Part shown: positions 23,858-35,394 of the stretch, one piece after another
Layout of the letters: each line of letters starts with the position of its first letter
How positions within the stretch are numbered: the stretch's first letter is position 1
Source of the DNA: Euborellia annulipes
Lineage: Eukaryota; Arthropoda; Insecta; Dermaptera; Anisolabididae
Assembly (NCBI GenBank): GCA_023213315.1
Contig: JAKCPI010005067.1
Coordinates: forward strand, 62,001 to 126,000
Direction of reading: 5' to 3'
Length of the DNA: 64,000 nt
Notes under the pieces: generated by a model
What the model saw: the letters and a program-made list of their open reading frames with translations, nothing else
Databases searched by the model: none
Told to the model about the DNA's origin: nothing
Made by a program: the position numbers and the translations under genes

Positions 23858-24257
23858 GTCCCAATATATGGTATTTACATCCCAAATGGCAAATAATTTC
23901 TTTTGAAATAGCAACTTAGAATTTTTAGAATCTTTCTAAAAAAGAGAAATCAAAAAACACCTTTGATTTACAAAAAATACTATAAAATTCTCTTATCGAT
24001 AATTAATAATTTAATTATATTTTTATCATAACTAAATCTATCTATTCATCAAATTTTATTTGATTTTTTTATCGCTTTCGATAAATATCGATATTTTAAT
24101 TCCAGTTCTTTTCTATTTTCTAATTAAAACAGGATGTGTTGTCATTAAATTTTTTTTCTATTTTTAATAGTAAAATCATCTGTATTATTTTCTATAAAAG
24201 TTCATTTAAAAAATTTATTTTTTCTTTAAAATGCTTTATAATTAGCTTAAACCTCCA
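23858..24257. other. AT-rich unique DNA
   Basis: Nothing recognised. Confidence 0.5.
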
Positions 24258-24346
24258 AGTGGACTAGACCCCAATATAGGTGTCTTATGAGGTAATTAAT
24301 ATAAAATATCGTTTTTAGTCCAAATGCCTAAGATGCCGAAAAAAAA
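24258..24346 (+). repeat. SINE tail fragment
   Basis: AGACCCCAATATAGG and CCAAATGCCTAAGATGCCGA match the 3' parts of the SINE family. The tRNA-like head is missing. Confidence 0.5.
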
Positions 24347-24369
24347 CGAGAAAGTAAATATATATAAAT

Positions 24370-24553
24370 CAACTTGGGAACCCTGGCTGGCGGCGTCTCG
24401 GGTACTCGTTTAGTGGGAGTTAGGAAAATTTTGAAGCTCTCCGACTCCGCCCTCTCTGAATTTCGCCAATCAGCGCTATCCCTGAAGATCCCTGAGGCCT
24501 GATTGGTGGGCACAAATGGACACCGGTTTAAGCGCTTTATATATAAGTATGAT
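24370..24553 (+). promoter_or_regulatory. Promoter-like repeat K, copy 2
   Basis: CCAATCAGCGC at 24466-24476, an opposed GATTGG at 24501-24506, and TTTATATATAAG at about 24536-24547 followed by TATGAT. It matches the arrangement at 18775-18906. The frame at 24328-24513 (-) has no domain. Confidence 0.4.
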
Positions 24554-25130
24554 ATAAGCTTATAGATAGGAATAAATGTAAGGTTAACATTTTAAATGAG
24601 AAATTATAAAAAATATTTAAAATTTATTTTAAGCTAACTATTGGAAAAGAGGATAGCTTGGACCTACCCCTCGTTGATTCGATCCTAGTTCAGGGGGAGA
24701 GAGGGGGCGTAGATAACAGAGCCCGACTCACCAGCAGCTAGTATTGGCATAAATTTATTCTTTATAAACCTCCCCCACTAAAAAAATTTTCTAGGTATGA
24801 CCCTGATTGCCCAAAAAAGCAACAAAATTTTGAAAAAAAAATTTGATTTTTATTCTAAATGAAATTGAATTCAACTAAGGGCTTAAATGAAAAATAATTA
24901 GCTTAGTTTTATTTATTTAAGCTCTTAAAAATTCATCCTCCCCCCACCAGCTCCTCTTCCTTCTGTCTCCTGGATAATAAATTAAGACGTTGAGAAAGAA
25001 AGGCTCCTTTAAATAAATAATCCCATTTAAAAGTCAACTTTGTATCTTATCATTAACTCTTAAACATTTCTATTAGTCTCCTTTCAAAGCTAATCAAGTT
25101 TGAAAAGTAGTTAAAATATATATCTACAGA
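24554..25130. other. AT-rich DNA
   Basis: Nothing recognised. Confidence 0.45.
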
Positions 25131-25420
25131 GTGGCCAAACGGACCTGTCGCCATCGCATTTGCTCTCTATCCAAAAAAAAAAAAAAAAGATCTCGTCTTT
25201 TTGTTGATTGACTTGTCAAGAGGTGGCGAAAGTTGTCTCCTTTTTATTATGCGCTCGGTGATTTACGATTCACAATTCCAATATCAATGCAGCCACAATT
25301 GATTCGCAAATAGCGTTAATTAATCACAAAAAAGATATTGAAATTGTTTATTTGATAGATAATCAACGGCTTTTGTTTGCTCCCAGCTATTCACCCCACT
25401 CTCTCTCTCTCTCTCTCTTT
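25131..25420. promoter_or_regulatory. Complex unique patch, candidate conserved non-coding element
   Basis: Contains GCGTTAATTAATCAC and GATTCACAATTCC in non-repetitive sequence, then a (CT)n tract at 25399-25418. No open frame. Function is inferred from complexity only. Confidence 0.2.
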
Positions 25421-25803
25421 GTCGTTTATAATTTGCAAAAGATTAATTCGTGAAATTAAAATCATAAAATTCTTTTGATGATGACATTTAGGATTATTTA
25501 AATTCTCTAAAACCAATCCAATATATGGTCGGTTGTAGGTAGAATTGTTACTTTTTAGGGATGGTTAACATATCATTCTAATGAAGCTCTGAAGAAATCA
25601 ATAGAAAAGATCCTTTTAGTCATTTAGGTTGTCTATCTTCTAGCAATTATAAACAAAATAATTTCTTCAACCCATCTAACTAGCCAGTTTTGGTTGACTT
25701 ATTATTTATACCCCTGAAATAGTAATTGTCTATCAATTCAAGAAAATCTCTCCCCCCCCCCCTTGGCCGTGACGGCTAAATTTGTTGACAAATGTCAATA
25801 ATG
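25421..25803. other. AT-rich unique DNA
   Basis: Nothing recognised. Confidence 0.45.
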
Positions 25804-26120
25804 ATAGTCTGGAAGCCATGGGCGCGGGTTCGGATCCCAGGCAGTCCGATGATCGGGCGTATTTATAAATAGGCAAAAAATGCTGCAGCCTAGAGCTGCA
25901 AATTTTCAGGGGGCGGCAGTTTGGCAATTTATTCAAAAGTTTAAATGAAGTATTTAAGACGTTAATCCTTACGAATTTATTGTATAATCCGGCCCTGCGG
26001 ATGAATTTATTTAAATCATTTGGATACCGAATGGTATAAATAAATGTGCCTGTACCCCTTAATGTATATCGTTTGTCAATAATTTGTATTGTTTAAAGCC
26101 TAATATGCCGAAAAGACTTT
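25804..26120 (+). repeat. tRNA-derived SINE, interrupted
   Basis: The head has the B box GGTTCGGATCC at 25828-25838 followed by CAGGCAGTCCGATGAT. The body (ATCATTTGGATACCGAATGG) and tail (AATATGCCGAAAAG) resume at about 25999, after ~135 bp of unrelated sequence rich in GCAGCC/GGGGGCGGC. Confidence 0.65.
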
Positions 26121-26264
26121 CAAAAAAATTCAAGAAAAGTTTTTTTTGTTAAAACTCATTTAATCATTAATTTAAATTAAAAAACACTAGGTTATATTAT
26201 GGGAGTTATTAATTATAGATCCCATTTTGTATTAATTATTTATTTATTATAAATAAATTTACTA
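26121..26264. other. AT-rich unique DNA
   Basis: Nothing recognised. Confidence 0.4.
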
Positions 26265-26440
26265 CTTATTCTGCATGAAGCCAACTTCATTAGGGTGATT
26301 GTATATTTGCTAACTTCATTGGATATAAAATGTTACTAACTTCACGTAGATATCCCTTAGAGGTTGGTTCGCTTAAGTCGGAGTAAGCGCACAGTACTTG
26401 AAAACGACTGTAGAATAAGTAATCAAAACGTTGTTCACTA
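26265..26440 (+). repeat. Family L repeat, second copy
   Basis: Carries AGTACTTGAAAACGACTG then AATCAAAACGTTG, the counterpart of 17885-18100 in the other orientation. GAAGCCAACTTC and CTAACTTCA recur inside. Confidence 0.65.
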
Positions 26441-26487
26441 TTTTCTATTTTTAATAAATAATTAATTCAAAATGTGGTCTATAATTA

Positions 26488-27006
26488 AAAACTCCTATAA
26501 TAATAATAATGCAAACCACAAAAGCTTTAATAAACATATTTGATGATAAGTATTAAAAGGGCAAAAAATCATAAAGAACTATGATAGTCCCTGGGTTATA
26601 CTTATATGTTCCAAAATATTTTTTATTAATAGAAACACTTTATACCTATTTCTACAATGAGTGTGTTAATTTATCTAATTAATGTTTCAACTAGAGCCAA
26701 CGGTTTTCAGTTAAATTAACTCTTTCAAATTTTCCCACCGATGTATTATTTATTATAAGTAATAGTAACAATAATTGTTTGAAATTTTTTAGACAATTAA
26801 GTTTCTGAGACGACAAAAAAGCCTAAAGCTCAACCGGTCGGTATCTTGGCTAGTTAATATTTCTGAATGTTTGGGAAAGAGGCCATCGGCCCTCGTTAGG
26901 GCCCACTCGTATCTGGAGCATCCAGCTCAGATTTAATTCTATATACATCACCTGCACGTTTTCGGGACAACTTAAATAAAACGTCTCCCCCGGGGCATTC
27001 TTTCAC
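26488..27006 (+). repeat. 520-bp direct repeat R, left copy
   Basis: Starts AAAACTCCTATAATAATAAT and ends CCCCGGGGCATTCTTTCAC. It is nearly identical to 27499-28019. Inside is GTTTCAACTAGAGCCAACGG, linking it to the foldback family of 3097-3362. Confidence 0.9.
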
Positions 27007-27498
27007 ACCATTTCTCCTATCTTTCCTATGAAGCACAAGAGTAAAGTGTGCTTCAAACAATTTGAGGGCAAAATGAGAATATACATTTGAAAGAGCATCT
27101 CAAAAATAATTGATTTTTGAATTTTAATCAAAATCGTTAGAGCGAATTTTGAGAAAATCGAAAAAAACTGAAAAAAGTACATCAGTAAAGTACTAGTACT
27201 CTTTGGCCGATTTTGATTAAAAGCTTATTTTTCCGGTCCCGGGGGCTGTTTAACTTAAATATAAAATTTCAGCCTCATAGCTCAATTCCTTCATGCTTAA
27301 AATTGAACACACACACACCCACCCACCCACACACCCACCCACCCACCCACAGACAGACCATGTCGCGAAAACCACTTTTTTGGATTCAGGAGACCTCAAA
27401 ACGTGAAGATCCATCAAAATCTCGACATCGAATTTTTGACATGAATCCAATACTTTCTCTCCTATATATATTACATATATACTTAGGTAAGAGAAAGT
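27007..27498 (-). mobile_element. Family C element, truncated, between direct repeats
   Basis: Runs from TTTCTCCTATC through the CACCCACC minisatellite to the terminal hairpin ending GGTAAGAGAAAGTA. The AATCTGGTGTGAC hairpin end is missing. The 91-95 aa frames here are repeat-derived. Confidence 0.85.
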
Positions 27499-28019
27499 AA
27501 AACTCCTATAATAATAATAATACAAACCACATAAGCTTTAATAAACATATTTGATGATAAGTATTAAAAGGGCAAAAAATCATAAAGAACTATGATAGTC
27601 CCTGGGTTATACTTATATGTTCCAAAATATTTTTTATTAATAGAAACACTTTATACCTATTTCTACACTGAGTGTGTTAATTTATCTAATTAATGTTTCA
27701 ACTAGAGCCAACGGTTTTCAGTTAAATTAACTCTTTCCAAAATTTTCCCACCCATTATTATTTATAATAAATAATAGTAACAATAATTGTTTGAAATTTT
27801 TTTAGAAAATTAAGTTTCTGAGACGACAAAAAAGCCTAAAGCTCAACCGGTCGGTATCTTGGCTAGTTAATATTTCTGAATGTTTGGGAAAGAGGCCATC
27901 GGCCCTCGTTAGGGCCCACTCGTATCTGGAGCATCCAGCTCAGATTTAATTCTATATACATCACCTGCACGTTTTCGGGACAACTTAAATAAAACGTCTC
28001 CCCCGGGGCATTCTTTCAC
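27499..28019 (+). repeat. 520-bp direct repeat R, right copy
   Basis: Matches 26488-27006 with few differences. Together they enclose the partial family C copy. Confidence 0.9.
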
Positions 28020-28340
28020 TTTTTTTTTCCTTTGCCCTCTCCCTCTTACTCTCTCATTCTTCCTCAATTTTATTCATAAATTCCTATTAGATTTATTATT
28101 ATATACCCTATTCTATTATTATTATTTGTTTAAATTTAATTTTTTTAAAACAAATATTGATCAGGTTATTTTAACATACCGTTACTTTAATAAATAATAT
28201 ATTTTATGTAAACAAACACCTGCATAACTCTTATTTAACCGGATAATAACTTAAATATTTTTCATAAAATTATATATGTTGTCAAATTTATTTTTGTATT
28301 ATGTTTAATTTTTAACAGTACTTTTTAATATCCTTTAGAG
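28020..28340. other. AT-rich unique DNA
   Basis: Nothing recognised. Confidence 0.45.
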
Positions 28341-28857
28341 AAAAAATCTGGTGTGACTGGCGCACAGCACACAACTTTCTCTTACCTTCGGTAATCGAAA
28401 GTTGTGTACTGTGCTTGTCACACTAGATCTTTTGTGTCGACATGTATTTAGTTTCCGACAGTAGGGTACAATTGAATTCAAGATGTAAAATTTATAAGTA
28501 TGGGAAAATATTTATATTTTGATACCATAGCAACCATTTCTCCTATCTTTTCTATGGAGTACAAGAGTAAAGTGGTCTTCAGAAGATTTCAATCACAAAA
28601 TGAGAATATACATTTTATAGAGAATCTAAAAAATAATTGATTTTTGAATTTTAAAAAAATCGTTGGAGCAAATTTTGAGAAAATCGAAAAAAACTGAAAA
28701 AGTGAATCAGTAAAGTGCTAGTACTTTTTGGTCGATTTTGTTCAAAAGCTTCGTGTTAGGTCCCATGGGGGTGCCTAACTTAAATATAAAATTTCAACCT
28801 CCTAACTCTTTTCGTTCTTGAGATATTTTGTTCACAGACACACAGACAGACACACAG

Positions 28858-28888
<31 letters not shown>

Positions 28889-29038
28889 GACAGACCATGT
28901 CGCGAAAACCACTTTTTTGGATTCAGGGGACCTCAAAACGTGAAGATCCATCAAAATCTCGACATCGAATTTTTGACATGAATCCAATACTTTCTCTCTT
29001 ATATATATATTACATATATACATAGGTAAGAGAAAGTA
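28341..29038 (-). mobile_element. Family C element, full length
   Basis: Left end is the AATCTGGTGTGACTGG hairpin, right end GGTAAGAGAAAGTA. The minisatellite here is ACAC/AGAC-type rather than CACCC, and the flanking phrase TTCTTGAGATATTTTG differs from most copies, marking a variant. Confidence 0.85.
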
Positions 29039-29288
29039 AAAGTTACTATTCTTGCTTCATGATATAAGAGGAGGGTCTATAGAATTTTCTTCAGGGGAAG
29101 GGGGGGGGCAACTCTTTTTAAATATCCCTCTTCACCATACAAAAAATATTTTTAAGTTACAGGATACTCTGAGTCCCGAGGGACCCAGGCCCTCTCAAAG
29201 ACAAATTACCTTTTTTTTAGTAAATTCTCTTCTCATAACTCCAATCACTCCATTTTTTTTCTGTTGCGAAAATCATTTGACCTTTTTT
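29039..29288. other. Spacer between inverted family C copies
   Basis: About 250 bp with a G run (near 29101-29108) and C/T-rich sequence. The 87-aa frame at 29052-29315 has no domain. Confidence 0.4.
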
Positions 29289-29865
29289 TACTTTCTCTTA
29301 CCTATGTATATGTAATATATATATAGAGAGAAAGTATTGGTTCATGTCAAAAATTCGATGTCGAGATTTTGATGGATCTTCACGTTTTCGAGGTCCCCTG
29401 AATCCAAAAAAGTGATTTTCGCGACATGGTCGTCTGTGGGTGGGTGGGTGGGTGTGTGTTCAATTTTAAGCATGAAGGAATTGAGCTACGAGGTTGAAAT
29501 TTTATATTTAAGTTAAACCCCCCCGGGACCGGAAAAATAAGCTTTTAATCAAAATCGGCCAAATTTTACTAGTACTTTACTGATGTACTTTTTCGGTTTT
29601 TTTCGATTTTCTCAAAATTTGCTCCAACGATTTTTTTTTTTTAATTCAAAAATCAATTAATTTTTAGATGCTCTTAAAATGTATATTCTCATTTTGCGAT
29701 TGAAATCTTCTGAAGACCACTTACTCTTGTACTTCATAGGAAAGATAGGAGAAATGGTTGCCATGGTAACAAAATATAAATATTTTCCCATACTTATAAA
29801 TTTTACATCTGAATTCATATGTTCCGTACTGTCGGGTGCTGTGCGCCAGTCACACCAGATTTTTT
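29289..29865 (+). mobile_element. Family C element with internal deletion of end hairpin
   Basis: Begins TACTTTCTCTTACC. Near its end CTGTCGGG runs directly into TGCTGTGCGCCAGTCACACC, so one arm of the final hairpin is lost. It lies in opposite orientation to the copy at 28341-29038. Confidence 0.85.
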
Positions 29866-30467
29866 GTATAGGAGTTTCATATTAAAAAGTTTCGCGGGGG
29901 GGGGGGGGCTAGGCGAGAGTGTAGTTTAGCTTCCCATCTGGATAAAACTTATTTTATTAATTATTTAAAATAAATATGAACCAAATCTAAAATTTTTTGA
30001 AAATGACCTCTACCGAAAACAAAACTTTTCACTAATAAATTTTTATAAGATTAATATTGATTGGACTTGTTTAGCCCTCATGAATTATAAATTTATTTTT
30101 TTCACTTGCATTTAGTTATTTCATAATAAAAAAAAAAGACATTAATATTTTATTTCTTAATCAAATTGAATGTAAAAGGTTTTTAAATAATATTTACATT
30201 ATTTTCATCTTATTCATTCATTTTCTCTTTTTTTCACTAATTAAATAAAACAACATCTACATGATTACAAGAAAAAGCAGAATCTTTTTTTTTAATTTTG
30301 ATGTTTATTCATTCATGTATTTAATAGGTATATATTAGCATTTACAAGAATACCAATGACAGCACATTCTTTAACGTTAAATGGCCATATATAAGTCAAT
30401 TAACAATTTTTTTTAATAAAAAAATGAATCGATTAATTCTTTCGAAAATTATGTGGAGAAAATATAT
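29866..30467. other. AT-rich DNA with a G run
   Basis: A G tract lies at about 29897-29908. Nothing else recognised. Confidence 0.45.
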
Positions 30468-30568
30468 TTGGCGACACAAAAAATATGGCGTGACAAGCAC
30501 AGAACATAACTTTCCATTGCCTTTGGTAAGAGAAAGTTGTGTGCTGTGCCAGTCATACCAGATTTTTT
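30468..30568 (+). repeat. Solo family C end hairpin
   Basis: GGCGACACAAAAAATATGGC, then a hairpin with AGAGAAAGTTGTGTGCTGTG. Only the ~100-bp terminal palindrome is present. Confidence 0.8.
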
Positions 30569-30840
30569 TGATTGCTGAGATATTTGATTACAATATATTA
30601 TTTTATTTTTCATTGAATATTGACCTATAGTCTATTTAACTAAAACAGCGCTGTGAAAAAAATAAAATTTCATTTTTAACTATCTTGTTTATTAAAAATC
30701 TCGAAAATTTTAAGATATCAAGGTTAATTTATCATTAGAAGAAAGAATTTGTTCTCTCAATCTTATTTTGGCAATTCGCTAACTAATTTGTCAAAACTGC
30801 TTTCTTGTATTTTTTTTCTACTCGTTCGAATAGTTTTGGA
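30569..30840. other. AT-rich unique DNA
   Basis: Nothing recognised. Confidence 0.4.
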
Positions 30841-31080
30841 ATGGAAGGTGCGTTGAGGTCGTGTGTTGGTCGCGTGGCTCTCCTCAGGTGCTCAGGTGCT
30901 CTCAGGTGTTTTCAGGTGCTCAGGTGGTTGTCGTTTATACCTCGTGTGAAAGCCGAAAGCCGCCAATGCACTGATTTTCCCACTGGCCCTTGGCAGGAGC
31001 CTGTCCTAATCTCGGTCCAGCCATCGGCAGGTGGCACGCTCACGCAAATTAACAAACATTTTTCTTCTTGTTTTTAATCA
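30841..31080. promoter_or_regulatory. GC-richer block with CAGGTG E-box cluster
   Basis: CAGGTG occurs at 30885, 30893, 30903, 30913 and 30921, then at 31028, with another at 31204. CAGGTG is the preferred site of Snail/Scratch/ZEB zinc fingers and of E-protein bHLH dimers. The block also holds GGCCCTTGGCAGGAGCC. The frame at 30805-31077 (+) has no domain. A short degenerate tandem repeat is the alternative explanation. Confidence 0.45.
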
Positions 31081-32173
31081 ATTTTTTTTTTTTTTTTTTT
31101 TTGAAGGATGTCTGCGAAATTGTGAATTAATTCCTACGTTCGTTTGTCTTTGATTTTTTTTGTTGTCTTTCGAAATCACAACAACACATTTTTTTTACCT
31201 ATTCAGGTGTATCCATTCTATTTTTAACTTGTTTAATAAGAGAAAGTAAACAAAACAAATCTAATTTTATTAATAATTCAAAATCATCAAATCTGATGGA
31301 GATGCGGGCGAATGATAAAATATAATTGCAAATAATTAAACTCTAAAAAAGCTTGTAACCGATCAATCCGGATTTTATAATTTATTGAGCTGCTGTTAAA
31401 GCAATAATTTCACCTGGGCTCCCCTTTGAAAAAAACCCAATCAGAATAATATAATTGTATACATCTGTCCTCAATTAAAGGAGGGGCATTTTGAACAATT
31501 TTTTGGATGATATAACTCTAAATTCAAGTTTTGCTTTCATTTAACCGAAGTGTGATAAAATACTCTACGTAAAAATAATGAGGCCTAGTAATCGTCCCTC
31601 CAAAACATATTTTCTTCATTATTTAACAAATATTATTTACTCTTTTCGTATTCTCTCAACTTTTAAAATCAATTTCTCTTCTTTGTTAAGTAAAAAAAGA
31701 GCCGTGTCGAATGCGCCCCGAAAAACAACTTACTAATGCAAATCCTCTACAGAGACCATTGTCAGTGCACACCTGTCTAAAAAAAGTTAATAGACATTTA
31801 TCAATATAATCATAAATTTATCATTATTATTAAAATAGCGGTTTTTGACTTCCGTACGTCTTTGTATCTCATTCCCCAAATTGTACCACTAAGTTCTATT
31901 CTAGATATTTTCATCAAAAAAATTTTTTTTATTTAACGAATCCCTAAACAGGGTTGTTCGTTTAAAATCAGGATGGTTAAAAGCACTGGTTTTAATCCAT
32001 TTTTGACCAGTGGTTTTTATTGAGTGAACATTTAATTTTAATTCCGCTCTCTGTGAGGGCTTTTTAAAATTAAATTCCGCAGTTAAATGGAATATTAATT
32101 AAAAAAAAAAAAAAAAATTGATTTCAAGACTTTTAATATACTATCGGAATTGAAATAGCCTATATCCAAACTC
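31081..32173. other. AT-rich DNA with poly-T near 31082-31102
   Basis: Nothing recognised. Confidence 0.45.
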
Positions 32174-32521
32174 AAAAAATCTGGTGTGACTGGCCTTACA
32201 ACATTCAATTTTCTCTTACATTCGCTAATTGAAAACTGAGTTCTGTGCTTGACGCACTAGATTTTTTTGTGTTTTTCGAGAACACATAGGAACTCTTGAA
32301 ATGTAATTTATAATAAAGCAGAGGAATTATATTTATTTACTACCCCCCCCCTCGCGGGGGCTCTCCCTTCTGGGGGCGCCCCCCTGACCCCCTTCCTCCC
32401 CCTCATATATACATACCGGTACAATTACATTTTCCCTTTTCATTTTTATAAAATAATATTTTTTTAATAAATTTTTTTAAAAAAATTTTTTTGGAATCTT
32501 TTCTCAAAAAAAAAAAAAATA

Positions 32522-32560
<39 letters not shown>

Positions 32561-33000
32561 AAAATTTTTTTTTTTTTATTTTCTTTTTTTTTTTTTTTTT
32601 TTTTTTTAAAATAATATTTTTTTAAAAAAAAGGGAAAAAAAAATGTGGGGGGGGAAAAAAAAATATTTTGCTTACATGGAACCATTTCTCTTATTATTTT
32701 ATATAGGGCACCAGAAAAACGTTAATGTGGGTCTCAAAAAAATTTGAGGGCAAAATGAGAATATACATTTTACTAAAAAATAAATTTTAATCAAGCCAAT
32801 TTTGAGAAAATCAAAAAAAAAATCCCAAAAAGTAAATCAGTAAGACCGGTACTAGCTAGTAGTGTTTGGTTGATTTTATTTAAAAGTTTATTTTCTCATG
32901 TCGGGTGGGTACCTAAAATTAAATATAAAATTTTAACCTCATAGCTCTTTTTTGCTTGCTTTTTGTTTTACCATTTACAGACTTTTAACAAGTGTCCTGG
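32174..33000 (-). mobile_element. Diverged family C element with low-complexity insert
   Basis: The AATCTGGTGTGACTGG hairpin is at 32174-32272. The body resumes at about 32690 (ACCATTTCTCTTATTATT) and fades out before 33000. Between them, 32273-32690 holds C/G-rich then poly-A/poly-T sequence. Confidence 0.65.
32341..32660. repeat. Low-complexity C/G and A/T homopolymer block
   Basis: C and G runs near 32341-32400 and A and T runs from 32505 to 32640. The frame at 32464-32685 is phenylalanine/lysine noise. Base calls here are doubtful. Confidence 0.6.
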
Positions 33001-33090
33001 TCAAAATTTAAAAAGTATTTTTTTTTAAACAACTTTGGCCCTAAATGACTAATCCCATATACCGAGTGCTAATCACACCTCAGCTATTTT

Positions 33091-33164
33091 TACTTTCTCT
33101 TACCCTCTATAGGAAATATAGAGAGAAAGTATTCGATTCATGTCAAAAATTCGATGTCGGGATT
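33091..33164 (+). repeat. Family C start hairpin fragment
   Basis: TACTTTCTCTTACCCTC ... AGAGAGAAAGTATTCG followed by ATTCGATGTCGGGATTTTTT, then unrelated DNA. Confidence 0.75.
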
Positions 33165-34155
33165 TTTTATGTAAGAATCTAACAGTTACAAATCCATTTA
33201 TTAAATATCTACCAGTATATGAAAAATTATGTTAATTATTGAATATATTCAATACCAATTTTTTTTAGAGCACTTAGCAAAAAAATAACACAATTTCAAA
33301 AATTTATCTACCCCTATAATTATTATATATATCAATTTGAGGCTTTTCTTTAATTTGAAAGGCAAGGTGAGGAAAAAACGAAAATATATATTTTATCTTT
33401 CTAACAAGGTGTTGGCATAAAAAAAAATTCCAGAATTCATTTCTGTAAATAATATAGATTCGGTGGCTCCATCATCCCCTTTTTTTAAGTAGCCATATAA
33501 TCTTTAACTCGTTAATTTAAAACTAAAGACGAATTTTCGGTAGAAAAACGAATGCATAGTCTATTATTAAATGCAATGGTTCGAAATTTGAATTTAAAAG
33601 TGCATAATAGATACAAGATAAATAGGCTATTATTGGAATGTGTAGTTAATGACACGCACGCGTGGTCCCCAGACAACCCTTCATAAGAACAGACTCATTT
33701 AATATTCATACCGATTAGAATTATTTATCCATTTAGGCAAAATGTCTTCACTTCTTTAGGAATCCTAAAAATAACGTTCCACTATAAACACGCCCCTTCC
33801 CCATTAAGTCTATATTTTATTTTAAGGATACGAAGAAATGAAAACCAAATAATCATTCCGTTTGTCACTTAAAAATTTTAAACGAGAACAAAGGGATTGA
33901 ATGGTTTTATTTATTCCTTTCTTTAATATACAATTATTCTTAATAATCCTTTGGAGTTTATTTACTTTTTGATATGATTCCATGTTGTACAAACTAACAT
34001 GATAAACAGGAAATATTTTTTTTCCTAATCACGCTATTTTTTGAATAATTTACAACAATCGTACCGGTTCATTTGAATACTTCAATAATCTAGTACAGGG
34101 ATAGGATACATTTTTAAAAGAATAAATTCCTAAAATAAGGTTCGTTAGAATCACT
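33165..34155. other. AT-rich unique DNA
   Basis: Nothing recognised. Confidence 0.5.
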
Positions 34156-34866
34156 TAAAAAATCTGGTTTGACTGGCTGCACAGCAGCCAACTCTCTTAC
34201 CTTCGGTAATCGAAGAGATTTACTGTACTGTGTTTGTCATACCAGATTTTTTGTGTCGACATGTATTTAGTTCCCGGCAGTATGTGAAGGTTTGAATTCA
34301 GATGTAAAATTTATAAGTATGGGAAAATATTTATATTTTGTTACCATGGCAACCATTTCTCCTATCTTTCCTATGAAGCACAAGAGTAAAGTGTGCTTCA
34401 AACAATTTTGAGGGCAAAACGAGAATATACATTTGAAAGAGCATCTAAAAAATAATTGATTTTTGAATTTTTAATCAAAATCGTTAGAGCGAATTTTGAG
34501 AAAATCGAAAAAAACTGAAAAAGTACATCAGTAAAGTACTAGTACTCTTTGGCTGATTTTGATTAAAAGCTTATTTTCCGGTCCCGGGGGCTGTTTAACT
34601 TAAATATAAAATTTCAACCTCCTAGCTCAATTCCTTCATGCTTAAAATTGAACACACACACACACACCCACCCACACACCCACCCACACACACACCCACC
34701 CACCCACCCACACACAGACAGACCATGTCGCGAAAACCACTTTTTTGGATTCAGGGGACCTCAAAACGTGAAGATCCATCAAAATCTCGACATCGAATTT
34801 TTGACATGAATCCAATACTTTCTCTCCTATATATATATTACATATATACATAGGTAAGAGAAAGTA
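34156..34866 (-). mobile_element. Family C element, full length
   Basis: Both terminal hairpins are present. The minisatellite is CACACACCCACCC on this strand. It shares GTCCCGGGGGCTGTTTAA with 27007-27498, placing the two in one subgroup. Confidence 0.85.
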
Positions 34867-35139
34867 AAAAATATTCTATGAAAATTCTCATCATATTAAT
34901 ACATACACAGTTTTTTTAAAACACCTAATTAAATTTAGGAAGATGAAATGATATGATAAAAAATATATAAGACTTGTGTCTGTCCGAAATATTTCATTTT
35001 CACCTTGTCGACGTTTCAGAAACTAAACGCCAGCATTCTTCAAAATCTAAAAAAAAAAAAAAAATGTTAAAATTGTTATAAAAATGAAAATATATGCAAT
35101 TAAGTAAACAATTATATGAGCCTGATTTGGGGCTTTAAC
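34867..35139. other. AT-rich DNA with a CTGAAACGTCGAC motif
   Basis: Near 35005-35045, the minus strand reads TTTTGAAGAATGCTGGCGTT then TTTCTGAAACGTCGAC, resembling the stem-plus-GAAACG motif of the foldback family. Confidence 0.4.
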
Positions 35140-35394
35140 AGTGTGCTTTAAAAGATTTCAATGGCACAATGAGAATATACATTTTAAAGAGCATGTAAAA
35201 AAATAATTGATTTTTGAATTTTTATCAAAATCGTTGGAGCACATTTTGAGAAAATAGTAAAAAACTGAAAAGGACATCAGTAAAGTACTAGTAATTTTTG
35301 GCCGATTTTTTTCAAAAGCTTATTTTCAGATCTCAGAGGGGGGGGGGGTGCCTTAACTTAAATATAAAATTTCAATCTCGTAGTTCCTATTTTT
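35140..35394 (-). repeat. Family C fragment (body only)
   Basis: Contains CAATGAGAATATACATTTTA and CATCAGTAAAGTACTAGTA. It ends directly against the next copy in the opposite orientation. Confidence 0.8.

Noticed and set aside
26488..28019. LTR retrotransposon
   Set aside because: No TG...CA ends, no primer-binding site, and the middle is a family C fragment.
32464..32685. 73-aa frame
   Set aside because: Encoded by poly-A/poly-T only.
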